Made by a program: the position numbers and the translations under genes
Notes under the pieces: model-generated
What the model was told of the DNA's origin: nothing
The model's input: only the letters and a program-made list of their open reading frames with translations
Databases searched by the model: none
Part shown: positions 7,610 to 15,267 of the stretch, piece after piece
Layout of the letters: each line of letters starts with the position of its first letter
Numbering within the stretch: position 1 is the stretch's first letter
Assembly (NCBI GenBank): GCA_028280025.1
Contig: JANQMO010000058.1
Span: 1 to 25,471 of the forward strand
Direction of reading: 5' to 3'
Origin: Chlorobium sp.
Lineage (GTDB): Bacteria > Bacteroidota > Chlorobiia > Chlorobiales > Chlorobiaceae
Length of the DNA stretch: 25,471 bases

Positions 7610-9083
7610 TTACGATGTTATCGTTATCGGCGGAGGAGCTGCGGGCCTTACCGCCGCCGGCGTTTCCGCATCGCTCGGGGCCAGAACGGCCATGATCGAA
7701 GAAAAGAAACTCGGCGGCGACTGCACCTGGTATGGCTGTATTCCAAGCAAAACCCTCCTTCACTCTGCCAAAGTAGCCCAGACAATCAGGACATCCGGCG
7801 CGTACGGCATACATGCCGGAGATCCGTCGGTCGATTTCCAGGCTGTCATGCGCCGGGTTCACGAGGTCCAGAAAAGCGTCTACGAAGAAGCCGACGCTCC
7901 CGGGATTTATGAAAAGATGGGCATAACGGTGCTCGAAGGACGAGGCAGTTTTATAAACGAGCATCAGGTTGCTGTCGTAAAAGAAGGGAACGAAACCCTG
8001 ACGCTCAACGGAAAAAACATCGTCATCGCCACAGGCAGCCGCCCCGTCATTCCTAAAGTGGGAGGACTCGATACCGTTCCTTTCCTGACCAACGAAACAA
8101 TTTTTTCTCTTGACAAGCAGCCCGCAAGATTGCTTGTCGTCGGTGCCGGGCCTATCGGCGTCGAAATGGGCCAGGCATTTGCGCGATTGGGATCGCATGT
8201 TACCGTTTTTGATTATGGGGAACGGATCCTTGCAAAAGACCACCCCGAACTGACATCGGTCCTGCATGAATGTCTGGCCGGGGAAGGTGTTCATTTCAGG
8301 CTCGGAACAGCTGTCCGCAAGGTTGAGAAAAAAGGAAACGCTATCCTGGTGACGGCGGAAAACAGAAAAACGAGGGAGACATTCACCATCGAAGGTGACA
8401 GCCTGCTTATCGCTTCAGGCAGACAGGCGAACATTGAAACACTGAACCTCGAAGCAGCAGGAATTGACACCCATGAACGCGGGATCAGGGTCAACGAAAG
8501 CTGCCAGACATCCCGTCCGCATATCTATGCCTGCGGAGACGTTGCAGGAGGCATGCAGTTCACCCATGTTGCCGAGCATATGGCAAAAGTTGCTGCCAGC
8601 AAAATGCTGACGCACCTTCCCATGAAAATTGACGATAAACACACTCCCTGGTGCACCTATACCGATCCTGAAATGGCGCATGTCGGGGAAACGGAAGAAT
8701 CCCTGAAAAAAAGAAATGCAGACTACGACCTCTACCGCTTTCCATTCAGCAGAATAGACAGGGCGATAACCGACAATGATACCGATGGCTGGATACGGGT
8801 CTATGCCGCCGGTTTCGACGGAAAAATTTTCGGTGTGGACATACTCGGCGCACGCGCCGGAGACCTGATTGCAGAATTCGCCCTGGCGATGAGAAACGGC
8901 GTTACCCTTCGCCGGATGTCCGACACCATCCACCCCTATCCTACCTATGCCCTGGGCAATCGAAGAGCTGCCGATCAGTGGTATGTCCGCAAACAGTCCG
9001 GAACGCTCGTCGGGCTTCTCAAGTTTTTCTTCGGCTACAAGGGGGAAATGCCCGATACCAGTGACCCGGACAGGATTGTCTGA
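7599..9083 (+). CDS. MerA-like FAD/NAD(P) disulfide oxidoreductase
   Basis: A 494-residue flavoprotein of the lipoamide dehydrogenase / glutathione reductase / mercuric reductase family. The N-terminal FAD site GGGAAG (11-16) and the redox disulfide Cys42-Cys47 (GGDCTWYGCIPSK) are intact. The second nucleotide site reads VVGAGPIGVE, and the late FAD motif is YACGDVAGG. The dimer-interface motif reads HPYPTYAL (445-452): the catalytic His of lipoamide dehydrogenase is Tyr447, as in MerA, and the Glu of the His-Glu pair is Leu452. There is no N-terminal metal-binding domain and no C-terminal Cys pair, so mercuric reduction is unlikely. It is probably an NAD(P)H-dependent disulfide or quinone-type reductase of unknown substrate. 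GGGGAA precedes the ATG. It overlaps the small membrane protein gene by 11 nt. Confidence 0.88.
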   Translation: MNHDYDVIVIGGGAAGLTAAGVSASLGARTAMIEEKKLGGDCTWYGCIPSKTLLHSAKVAQTIRTSGAYGIHAGDPSVDFQAVMRRVHEVQKSVYEEADAPGIYEKMGITVLEGRGSFINEHQVAVVKEGNETLTLNGKNIVIATGSRPVIPKVGGLDTVPFLTNETIFSLDKQPARLLVVGAGPIGVEMGQAFARLGSHVTVFDYGERILAKDHPELTSVLHECLAGEGVHFRLGTAVRKVEKKGNAILVTAENRKTRETFTIEGDSLLIASGRQANIETLNLEAAGIDTHERGIRVNESCQTSRPHIYACGDVAGGMQFTHVAEHMAKVAASKMLTHLPMKIDDKHTPWCTYTDPEMAHVGETEESLKKRNADYDLYRFPFSRIDRAITDNDTDGWIRVYAAGFDGKIFGVDILGARAGDLIAEFALAMRNGVTLRRMSDTIHPYPTYALGNRRAADQWYVRKQSGTLVGLLKFFFGYKGEMPDTSDPDRIV

Positions 9084-9126
9084 ACATTATGCCGCCTCGA
9101 ACCTATCGTATTTTTTTGTAGCACCT

Positions 9127-9315
9127 AAATTGAGCGATTGTCGAGCATGTCGGAGATGCAAGGCACAGGGAATGCCGCTGTAGTGATCTACCGCAAGTTC
9201 CCTGTAACGAAGCAGATTCGGCATGATCGGCAAGCCCGAAGGGTTTTAACAGATGCGGCTCTTTACCAGCATTATGTCACCCCACACTTGGAGGATAATC
9301 CTAATACAAATTGAG
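9127..9315. repeat. MITE-like segment between 8-bp direct repeats
   Basis: aaattgag occurs at 9127-9134 and again at 9308-9315, enclosing 173 nt richer in GC than its borders. Inside is a perfect 8-bp inverted repeat, acagggaa (9165-9172) with ttccctgt (9198-9205), holding an inner gtag/ctac hairpin with loop tgat. Such a layout resembles a small non-autonomous element with an 8-bp target duplication, but I see no good terminal inverted repeats. The 332-nt gap 9084-9415 has no gene. Confidence 0.3.
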
Positions 9316-9415
9316 TATAACAGATTGTTTTTATGTAACCTAATATTATGGAGCATTTGTTAAAACGCTCAGTTTAGGTAACATGTTTTTTTTCACTATC
9401 AGGTAAGGGGTATGC

Positions 9416-9883
9416 ATGGAACCGTCGTTCTTCGCGCTGCTTGTTCTCATATTTTGTGCCGGCGCAGGTCTCGGCATTGCGCTCAGCCGAAAATTCCGTC
9501 CCGACACAGAACCGGCATATGAAACGGCTGTTCGAACAGGCAAATCGAACATCAGCGGAAGAGGGGCGTTTGCCGCCCATGATATTTCCCAGGGAGATAT
9601 TGTCGAACGCTGTCCCGTACTCGAGCTCGATCAGGACGATATCGGCGGTGAACTCCTGAACTATGTTTTTTACGGGAACGACGAAACCAAAAGGCTGGTC
9701 ACTATGGGTAACGGCATGCTTTTCAACCATTCCTCGTTTCCAAATGTCGCCTACTATCTTGAAGACACGCCGTTGGGGCCGGAGCTGGTCATCTATGCGC
9801 TGAGGGATATACGAAAAGATGAAGAGCTGTTTTACAACTATGGAAATGAATGGTGGTCAACCAGGGCTATCGAAGCGCAATGA
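9416..9883 (+). CDS. Membrane-anchored SET-domain protein (putative lysine methyltransferase)
   Basis: A 155-residue protein. Residues 4-24 form a membrane anchor or uncleaved signal, and a compact SET domain follows. Visible SET motifs are GRGAFA (48-53), the NHS-x-x-PN box (104-110, FNHSSFPN), and the ELFYNYG segment (137-143) that supplies the catalytic Tyr in the family. SET enzymes move a methyl group from S-adenosylmethionine to lysine; bacterial targets are mostly unknown, and the pre-SET and post-SET cysteines of histone enzymes are absent. The anchor orientation decides whether the domain faces the cytoplasm, where its cofactor is. GTATGC ATG places the start at 9416, with AAGGGG 7-10 nt upstream. 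Its 3' end converges on the UPF0158 gene. Confidence 0.82.
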   Translation: MEPSFFALLVLIFCAGAGLGIALSRKFRPDTEPAYETAVRTGKSNISGRGAFAAHDISQGDIVERCPVLELDQDDIGGELLNYVFYGNDETKRLVTMGNGMLFNHSSFPNVAYYLEDTPLGPELVIYALRDIRKDEELFYNYGNEWWSTRAIEAQ

Positions 9884-9941
9884 CGCGCCATCATGTTTTC
9901 ACAAGCGCTCTGGCTGCTGATTCACGGTTCAACGGGAGAGG

Positions 9942-10361
9942 TCAGGATTCAAGGCCGATATTTTTCGACCGGCACCACTCCCTGAGGTATTCCTCGATTT
10001 TCTTTTCACGGTATGCGTGCCACTCCACAAGCAATCCCCTTGCCTCGAGTATATTCCTGAAATTGCCTTCGGCGTTTATCTCGTCGGCAAACATATCCCT
10101 CACCCCGGCATAGTGTTCAGGGAGATGTTCATCGACAAAGTCATATGCCATTTCACTTTCCATATCGACACTCTGTCGATGCGGAACGGTGATGTATCCT
10201 GCAGAATGAATATCGAGCCCTCTTGTCTCGTCGAGCCCAAGAACAGAAGAGTAATAATAGATTTCCCCGTCTGCCGTACTGACATATGCGACGTTATCGC
10301 CCGGATTTCCGGCGCTGACGAAGTCGAATGCATTTTTAATCTCGGAATAGCGAATGGTCAC
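9942..10361 (-). CDS. UPF0158 family protein
   Basis: A cytoplasmic protein of 139 residues matching the UPF0158 pattern. There is an N-terminal region with a DGEIYYYSS strand, a central phrase YITVPHRQSVDMESEMAYDF, then FRNILEARGLLVEWHAYREK and the C-terminal LREWCRSKNIG. The VEWHAYRE...EWC ending is the diagnostic part. Function of the family is unknown. It is the last gene of a tight three-gene set (12-nt gaps) behind the alcohol dehydrogenase and a lipoprotein. Confidence 0.78.
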   Translation of the reverse strand: MTIRYSEIKNAFDFVSAGNPGDNVAYVSTADGEIYYYSSVLGLDETRGLDIHSAGYITVPHRQSVDMESEMAYDFVDEHLPEHYAGVRDMFADEINAEGNFRNILEARGLLVEWHAYREKKIEEYLREWCRSKNIGLES

Positions 10362-10373
10362 TGGAGTCGAATT

Positions 10374-10649
10374 TTATTTCACCTCTTCGACGACGACACC
10401 CATGTTGTAGATGAGTACCATATTGCCGTCATGGGCGAATTTGATCTTGTTGCCGAATTCCGTCGGTTCGATATCTATCCTGCCCTCATAGGTCCGGACA
10501 GGCTCACCGGATGCGGAGTATACCGTCACTCTGCGGTCCAGTCCTACCCACTTTGACTGAAAATCCTTGACGTTCCGCTGGAATTTCTGTGAACAACCTG
10601 CCAGAACGACAAACGTCAGCAATAAAACTGTCGAAAGAAGCTTACGCAT
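10374..10649 (-). CDS. Small lipoprotein, unassigned (91 aa)
   Basis: The N-terminus MRKLLSTVLLLTFVVLAGCS is a lipoprotein signal peptide with lipobox LAGC; Cys19 would be acylated. The mature 73 residues form a predicted small beta domain (RRVTVYSASGEPVRTYEG, later GNMVLIYNMGVVVEEV) with no catalytic motif that I recognise. The residue after the Cys is Ser, not Asp, so by the usual rule it goes to the outer membrane. It lies 12 nt after the dehydrogenase gene and 12 nt before UPF0158. Confidence 0.8.
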   Translation of the reverse strand: MRKLLSTVLLLTFVVLAGCSQKFQRNVKDFQSKWVGLDRRVTVYSASGEPVRTYEGRIDIEPTEFGNKIKFAHDGNMVLIYNMGVVVEEVK

Positions 10650-10661
10650 GGCCTAACCGAT

Positions 10662-11837
10662 TTACAAACGTTGCAGAAGTATTCGCCTTAAACTGTTCCC
10701 GTCAAGTTCAGCAGGATTGCTTTTGTTTCGTGTACGGCTGATAACCCGGTCAACATCCCCGTTCCTGAATCCGAATGTTCCGAGCTGCGGAATGTCCAGC
10801 TCTTCCTGCATCGACTCAAGCTTTTCCAAGAGCGCGTCACAGGCTTCATCGTCATCGAGATACGTGTCGCCGGCAAAAAGCCGTCCCGCTTTCGCATAGC
10901 TCGCAAGCACACCATCACCCCTGATCCCCTGTTGACGGAGTATCGCGATGTTTTCGGCCGTTGCAGCATGGAGGAGGGTCGCACAGAGCCGGCCATGCGG
11001 TATATCGATGTAACCCCCGATGGAGGAGGCGAACCCATGAACGATCCCCAGGCCTGCGTTGACAAGGGCCACGCCTGAAAGATACGCCGCATAGGACATT
11101 CCGCTCCGCGCCTCGATATCGTGTTCGCCGTTTCTGCATGCCCTTGAAAAATATGCAGCAACGTATTCCAGGCCGTTCAACGCAACGGCTTCAGTGAAAG
11201 GCGAACCGTCTGGTGAAACAAGTGCTTCAAGCAGTTGCGTCAATGCATCCATGCCTGATGAAACCGTCAGCCCGACTGGCATGGAAAGCGTCAGTTCCGG
11301 ATCGAGAAGAGCCATATCCGGAACGAATGCATCATGGCGAAGGGAACGCTTGTATCCATTCTTTCCCGTTCTGCTGATAACGGCATTGTTCGTTGCTTCA
11401 CTCCCCGTTCCCGACGTTGTCGGAACTGCGATAAACGGCACTTTCCGCCCGTCCGGTTTGCAGTAACCCGGCAATCCTTCGATAAAACGTTCAACCGGCT
11501 CCCTTGAAGGCAACATGGCCGAAACCGCTTTTCCGGCATCGATGACGCTTCCTCCCCCCAGGGCAGCAACAACATTGATCCCGGAGTCCCTGCAGGCCTC
11601 AACCGCCCCGTCTATGACCTCGGGTGATGGCTCCCCATCAATGGCAACATGCCGGCATAGTGTGCTCTCACGCTGTATTCTTTCGTAAAGAGCGGCAATG
11701 GTCCCTGAACGTTCCAGCGTCTTCCCGCCGGTCACGATCACGACGCTCTCACCGTAGCTGCCGAGAAGTTCCGGCAGAAGAGAGACCTTGCCCGCCCCGA
11801 AAACAACATAAGGCTGCCGCTGAAGCGTGAAACTCAT
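10662..11837 (-). CDS. Iron-containing (group III) alcohol dehydrogenase family protein
   Basis: An NAD(P)-dependent dehydrogenase of 391 residues from the ATG at 11837. The nucleotide motif GGGSVID (94-100), the PTTSGTGSE segment (139-147) and metal ligands Asp197, His267 (VHG) and His281 (PHG) are present. The usual second metal histidine in DALTHxxE is Gln201 (GMDALTQLLEA), a change seen in a subset of the family that may alter the metal bound. Two upstream in-frame ATGs (11876, 11855) would add residues before the conserved QPYVVFGAGKV start and lie on or upstream of a consensus-like promoter, so I choose 11837. It leads an operon with a lipoprotein and UPF0158. Substrate is unknown; the family reduces aldehydes or oxidises alcohols. 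Confidence 0.85.
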   Translation of the reverse strand: MSFTLQRQPYVVFGAGKVSLLPELLGSYGESVVIVTGGKTLERSGTIAALYERIQRESTLCRHVAIDGEPSPEVIDGAVEACRDSGINVVAALGGGSVIDAGKAVSAMLPSREPVERFIEGLPGYCKPDGRKVPFIAVPTTSGTGSEATNNAVISRTGKNGYKRSLRHDAFVPDMALLDPELTLSMPVGLTVSSGMDALTQLLEALVSPDGSPFTEAVALNGLEYVAAYFSRACRNGEHDIEARSGMSYAAYLSGVALVNAGLGIVHGFASSIGGYIDIPHGRLCATLLHAATAENIAILRQQGIRGDGVLASYAKAGRLFAGDTYLDDDEACDALLEKLESMQEELDIPQLGTFGFRNGDVDRVISRTRNKSNPAELDGNSLRRILLQRL

Positions 11838-11840
11838 CGT

Positions 11841-11869
11841 ATTAAAATGCAGCATATAACCATTGTCAA
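11841..11869 (-). promoter_or_regulatory. Sigma70-like promoter at the dehydrogenase start
   Basis: On the minus strand TTGACA (11869-11864) is followed after 17 nt by TTTAAT (11846-11841), matching the -35 box fully and the -10 box in 5 of 6 bases. The -10 box ends 3 nt before the chosen ATG at 11837. Transcription would then begin within the first codons, which is odd: either the message is almost leaderless, or this promoter is not used. Confidence 0.45.
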
Positions 11870-11925
11870 TATACAAGGGAATTATCCATCACAAGGCTGA
11901 CATCATGACTGCCTGAGGGCTCGAA

Positions 11926-11949
11926 AGGAAGATGCTTTATATGCTTCCT
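11926..11949 (-). terminator. Weak hairpin after the TDT transporter gene
   Basis: aggaag (11926-11931) and cttcct (11944-11949) form a 6-bp stem with a 12-nt loop, 37 nt past the TDT transporter stop. Only a short TTTC follows on the minus strand, so any termination would be weak. Confidence 0.25.
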
Positions 11950-11985
11950 GCCAACAAGCTAACCGGCCATCAAGCTCTTCCAATG

Positions 11986-13002
11986 TCAATCCTCAACGCA
12001 GATTTCGGAATTGATAATAGCCTTGAGAGTCACCACAACCAGCATGACAATGACAAGCGCAAGCAATCCCAGTTCAACCAAGGCGATGTTGCGGAATATT
12101 GCAGCGTTTGTCATATGCAGCATGACAACCGTTGCAAGCGTTTTTGCCGCAAGAGGGAAAGAATAGGCCCACCAGGAGAGATAAAAGTTGATTTTTGCAA
12201 GGATCTGGACCTTGAAAAGGATCAGGATAAACATGAAAAGGGAAAAATAGTACAGAATTCTCGCAAATGCGTCAGGACCGGCGCCGTCAGCCATAAGTCC
12301 GGCAAGTTTTGCATATGCTATGAACCCGATCGCAGGTGGAGCGAAAAGGATGAAAAGAGTCGGCAGCAGCCTGTCGGGAATGGGTGAATAAAACATCATC
12401 CTGTACAGCACGATGGTAAACAGTGCAAGCCAGAACACGAGGCCGACGGAAAAAAAGAACCACGATACCTCGATGAAACCGTGAGGCACGCCGGCGATAG
12501 GAACGATGATCGAGCCGACAATCGGAATGAACCAGCCGGGTGTTACGTGCTCTATCTTGAAATGCGTGTGGCGTATCCAGACAGAAATGATAACAAGAGA
12601 AGCAACAAACTGCAGCACGGTCCCGACAACCCAGAGGTTATAGGAAATCCCCATATCGCGGTCGAGAAAAACAACGCTCATAACAAGGAACACTTTCGCG
12701 ATCAGGGGAAAAAAGTTGACCTTTACAGGGTGTTTGAGCTCTTTTTTAACAGCATCGGGATAGCGTACCGCCTTGAAGAGATAAACGATACCGATAAGTA
12801 CGAAAAGCGCTATTGTCAGATAGACAAAAACGGCAGCGGGTGCTTCCAGAACGGGAAGGATGCCTTTGCCGTCATGACCGCCGACTTTCTGCAGAGCAAG
12901 TGAAAACCCCGCCATACCCAGAACGATGGCAAAAAACGTTATATGGAAATTTCTTAATCGCAACGATGACTCGCCTGCAGGTGATGCCGCTTGACTGTTC
13001 AT
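11986..13002 (-). CDS. TDT/SLAC1 family transporter or anion channel
   Basis: An inner-membrane protein of 338 residues with about ten hydrophobic helices spread over the whole length. The opening segment LRLRNFHITFFAIVLGMAGFSLA matches the N-terminal helix of the TehA/SLAC1 (tellurite-resistance/dicarboxylate) family. Its helix pairs, separated by short loops, fit the five-hairpin fold of TehA. Family members carry anions or weak acids; a given member cannot be assigned a substrate from sequence. It is encoded 34 nt downstream of an OsmC-type peroxidase gene on the same strand, so both may respond to oxidative or toxic-anion stress. Confidence 0.82.
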   Translation of the reverse strand: MNSQAASPAGESSLRLRNFHITFFAIVLGMAGFSLALQKVGGHDGKGILPVLEAPAAVFVYLTIALFVLIGIVYLFKAVRYPDAVKKELKHPVKVNFFPLIAKVFLVMSVVFLDRDMGISYNLWVVGTVLQFVASLVIISVWIRHTHFKIEHVTPGWFIPIVGSIIVPIAGVPHGFIEVSWFFFSVGLVFWLALFTIVLYRMMFYSPIPDRLLPTLFILFAPPAIGFIAYAKLAGLMADGAGPDAFARILYYFSLFMFILILFKVQILAKINFYLSWWAYSFPLAAKTLATVVMLHMTNAAIFRNIALVELGLLALVIVMLVVVTLKAIINSEICVED

Positions 13003-13036
13003 TTATTTTTCTGTGTTCTTGTTGATGGTGGTTTCG

Positions 13037-13444
13037 TTATCCGTTTCCTGCAACCTTTGTTGCCACTTCAAATACGGGCGGATTCAGAATGTGTTTCTTC
13101 ACGGCGCAAAGGTTGGCCACCTTTGCCAGCGTATCGCGATACTTTTCCGGAAAATCTTCCGGCACCTCGATATCGATCGAGATTTTACCGATCCCGCTTC
13201 CGTCATCCCTTCTGTGATGCGACTGAATAATGCGGATACCTTCCGTCGGAAGGTTTCTCTCCCGGCAGAAAGAGTAGACGTATATGCCTGCACAGGTACC
13301 TATTGACGCGAGGAAAAGCGAGAAAGGTTCGGGCGCTGATCCATCACCGCCGTTTCGGACAGACTGGTCTGTCTCGATCGTAAAACCGCGGTAGTCGGCA
13401 TTCACTTTTTTTCCGCCGGCATATGATATAATCATTTCACTCAT
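13037..13444 (-). CDS. OsmC-like peroxide-handling protein
   Basis: A cytoplasmic protein of 135 residues with the OsmC/Ohr fold. The two redox cysteines are Cys51 (SIGTCAGIYV, start of the central helix) and Cys113 (VANLCAVKKHIL), in the expected places. The PEPFSLFLASIGTC segment is typical of the OsmC branch rather than Ohr. Such enzymes reduce organic hydroperoxides with a dithiol. The ATG at 13444 follows AT-rich sequence. It is the first gene of a probable two-gene unit with the TDT transporter. Confidence 0.87.
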   Translation of the reverse strand: MSEMIISYAGGKKVNADYRGFTIETDQSVRNGGDGSAPEPFSLFLASIGTCAGIYVYSFCRERNLPTEGIRIIQSHHRRDDGSGIGKISIDIEVPEDFPEKYRDTLAKVANLCAVKKHILNPPVFEVATKVAGNG

Positions 13445-13496
13445 ATATATCTGTCATTTACAGTTTCCAGTGTTTCAACCGATTGGCCGTCTGAAT

Positions 13497-13622
13497 ATGC
13501 ATTATTTTCTTATGAAATCCAGACGTTTGAAGAGACTGGCCGAAACGGTGCGTACCGCCCGCGATTATATGCATACGCCCGTTATCATGCAGCTTCTGGC
13601 ACTACGTGCCGGACCGTTATAG
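13497..13622 (+). CDS. Possible small basic protein (41 aa)
   Basis: An open frame in the gap between the divergently placed osmC and the 3' end of cobS starts MHYFLMKSRRLKRLAETVRT and ends in a hydrophobic stretch (PVIMQLLALRAGPL). The composition (basic amphipathic N-half, coding-like third bases) is more protein-like than most random frames, but there is no ribosome binding site and it overlaps the cobS stop by 6 nt in antisense. I recognise no homologue. It may be chance. Confidence 0.22.
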   Translation: MHYFLMKSRRLKRLAETVRTARDYMHTPVIMQLLALRAGPL

Positions 13623-14366
13623 CAACCGCAAACAAAAAACCGCAGTCATCCATACGAGCGCCTCGGTCACTTCACTCGATGCGCCGAGAACATCACCGGT
13701 TACGCCGCCGATCCTTTGCCGGGAAACAATCCCGAGAAAACCGGAAACCAGCACTGTGACAAGCATTGCAATCGCTGCCGGGAGCACGGAATCCCGCAAC
13801 AGAATAAAAAGCAGAACAGAGGAAAAAAACAGGGTGACCCCGATATGCCGTAACCCGGCCCCTTCTACAAAACCGGAAGCTGTACCTGCCCCGCTTCTCG
13901 CATAGGGCAGGGATGCTGCCAGAACCACCTGTGCAAAACGGGAAAGAACGCAACCGGCAATAACCCATGCATAAAGCTCTGTCTGCAAAAGCCTTGAAAG
14001 CGCAACCCATTTGAACAGTACAAGGGTGACCAGCGCAATCGCCCCGAAAGACCCGATCGCCGGATCTTTCATGATTTTCAGCCTTTTTTCCTTTGATCCG
14101 GAACAAAAGAAGCCATCTGCAGTATCAGCCAGCCCATCTGCATGGATCCCCCCCGTCAGAACGAAACCGGTCAGCAAAACAAGTGCCGATGCCGCATCAC
14201 CCCATCCGGAAAACATGACAAGGCAGCCGACAGCGGCTTCGATGAAACCGACAAGCAGTCCTGCAGCAGGAAACCAGTAGAGTGCCGAACTGAAACGTTC
14301 AGCATCCTTTCCGGGAACCGGCAGAATGGTCAGGGTTCGCAAAGCTGTCACAAAACCGTTCAGCAA
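13617..14366 (-). CDS. cobS: Adenosylcobinamide-GDP ribazoletransferase (cobalamin synthase)
   Basis: Inner-membrane enzyme that joins adenosylcobinamide-GDP to alpha-ribazole(-phosphate), the last assembly step of the nucleotide loop. Multiple hydrophobic helices and the acidic motif DGLADTAD (77-84) are diagnostic; ALRTLTILPVPG near the N-terminus also fits. I choose a TTG start at 14366: AAAGGA stands 6 nt upstream, the start overlaps the TGA stop of the hydrolase gene, and the resulting 249 residues match the usual CobS length (about 247). The ATG at 14447 would overlap the hydrolase gene by 88 nt and add a non-family N-terminus. Confidence 0.92.
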   Translation of the reverse strand: MLNGFVTALRTLTILPVPGKDAERFSSALYWFPAAGLLVGFIEAAVGCLVMFSGWGDAASALVLLTGFVLTGGIHADGLADTADGFFCSGSKEKRLKIMKDPAIGSFGAIALVTLVLFKWVALSRLLQTELYAWVIAGCVLSRFAQVVLAASLPYARSGAGTASGFVEGAGLRHIGVTLFFSSVLLFILLRDSVLPAAIAMLVTVLVSGFLGIVSRQRIGGVTGDVLGASSEVTEALVWMTAVFCLRLL

Positions 14367-15253
14367 AGCTCTATCCTTTTGTCCAGAAACGACGACAGCG
14401 CCCTGACAAATGAGGAGGGAGTCTCTTCCTGGGGCAGATGACCGCAATCGGGTATAACGTCAAGCTCCGCTCCGGGAATCAGTTCAGCGAGCCTGTAACT
14501 CTCATCTGTTTTTACAGTACGATCATGTTCGCCTGTTATCACCAGTGTCGGCACGCTGACATCGGAAAGCTGTTTTTCAAGGTTCAAATGATGCGTTTCA
14601 AGAAACAGCTCCCAGAACGCCCTTGACCAGTCGCCGATCATGAGATCACTCCTGAATGCAGCGAGTGTTTCGTCACCGAGGAGACTCCCGTTATGCCAGA
14701 ATCCCCGGATGTTCCTGTCATAAAGCCCGGTTATCAATGCTTTCATGACACGTGAAAACAGAGGGCTCATCCTTTTGAGCAGAGGTTTTACGGCTGCCGG
14801 CACCTCACTTGTTGCATAACCGCCGAAAACCATCGCACCTGCCAGAACAAGGCCTTTGACCTTTTGCGGATATCGAAGCGCCGTAAGAAGCGCTATCGTT
14901 CCGCCTGTGGAATTACCTGCAAGAATAGCCTGCTCAAAACCGGCCTTCCGTATGAGATCAGCAACAAGATCACTTTGCGCCTCCGGCGAATAGCAGGCGC
15001 CGCCCTTGTCCGAAGGCAGAGGACGCGAAGTCAAGCCGAACGCCGGGCGATCGAAAACAAGGACTGTCGCTTTTTCCGAAAGAGGAAGAATAACGTCCCT
15101 CCATGAGCGGATACTGAGGAAACTGCCATGAAGCAGGACGATCAGAGGCTCACCTGTCCCAAAAAGTTTATAGTGGACCCTGAAACCCCCGGACTCGACA
15201 AATCGGCTGTCGGGATCCGCGTACTTTTCCTGAAGCTCCGTAAACGACGCCAC
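14360..15253 (-). CDS. Alpha/beta-fold hydrolase within the cob operon
   Basis: A soluble hydrolase of 297 residues. The catalytic triad is visible: Ser115 in the nucleophile elbow GNSTG, Asp244 in GEHDRTV, and His272 in CGHLPQEE. The oxyanion-hole segment is LHGSFLSIRSW (41-51). No signal peptide is present. It lies 14 nt after cobT and overlaps cobS by 7 nt, so it is made with them. It may serve corrinoid metabolism, perhaps as an esterase or amidase on a side chain or precursor, but hydrolases of this fold are too varied to predict a substrate. Confidence 0.85.
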   Translation of the reverse strand: MASFTELQEKYADPDSRFVESGGFRVHYKLFGTGEPLIVLLHGSFLSIRSWRDVILPLSEKATVLVFDRPAFGLTSRPLPSDKGGACYSPEAQSDLVADLIRKAGFEQAILAGNSTGGTIALLTALRYPQKVKGLVLAGAMVFGGYATSEVPAAVKPLLKRMSPLFSRVMKALITGLYDRNIRGFWHNGSLLGDETLAAFRSDLMIGDWSRAFWELFLETHHLNLEKQLSDVSVPTLVITGEHDRTVKTDESYRLAELIPGAELDVIPDCGHLPQEETPSSFVRALSSFLDKRIELC

Positions 15254-15267
15254 TTTCTGAAACGTTT

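Noticed and set aside
7599..9083. True mercuric reductase
   Set aside because: No heavy-metal-binding domain, no C-terminal Cys pair and no mer genes nearby.
13617..14447. CobS starting at ATG 14447
   Set aside because: It would overlap the hydrolase by 88 nt; the TTG at 14366 has a ribosome binding site and gives the family length.
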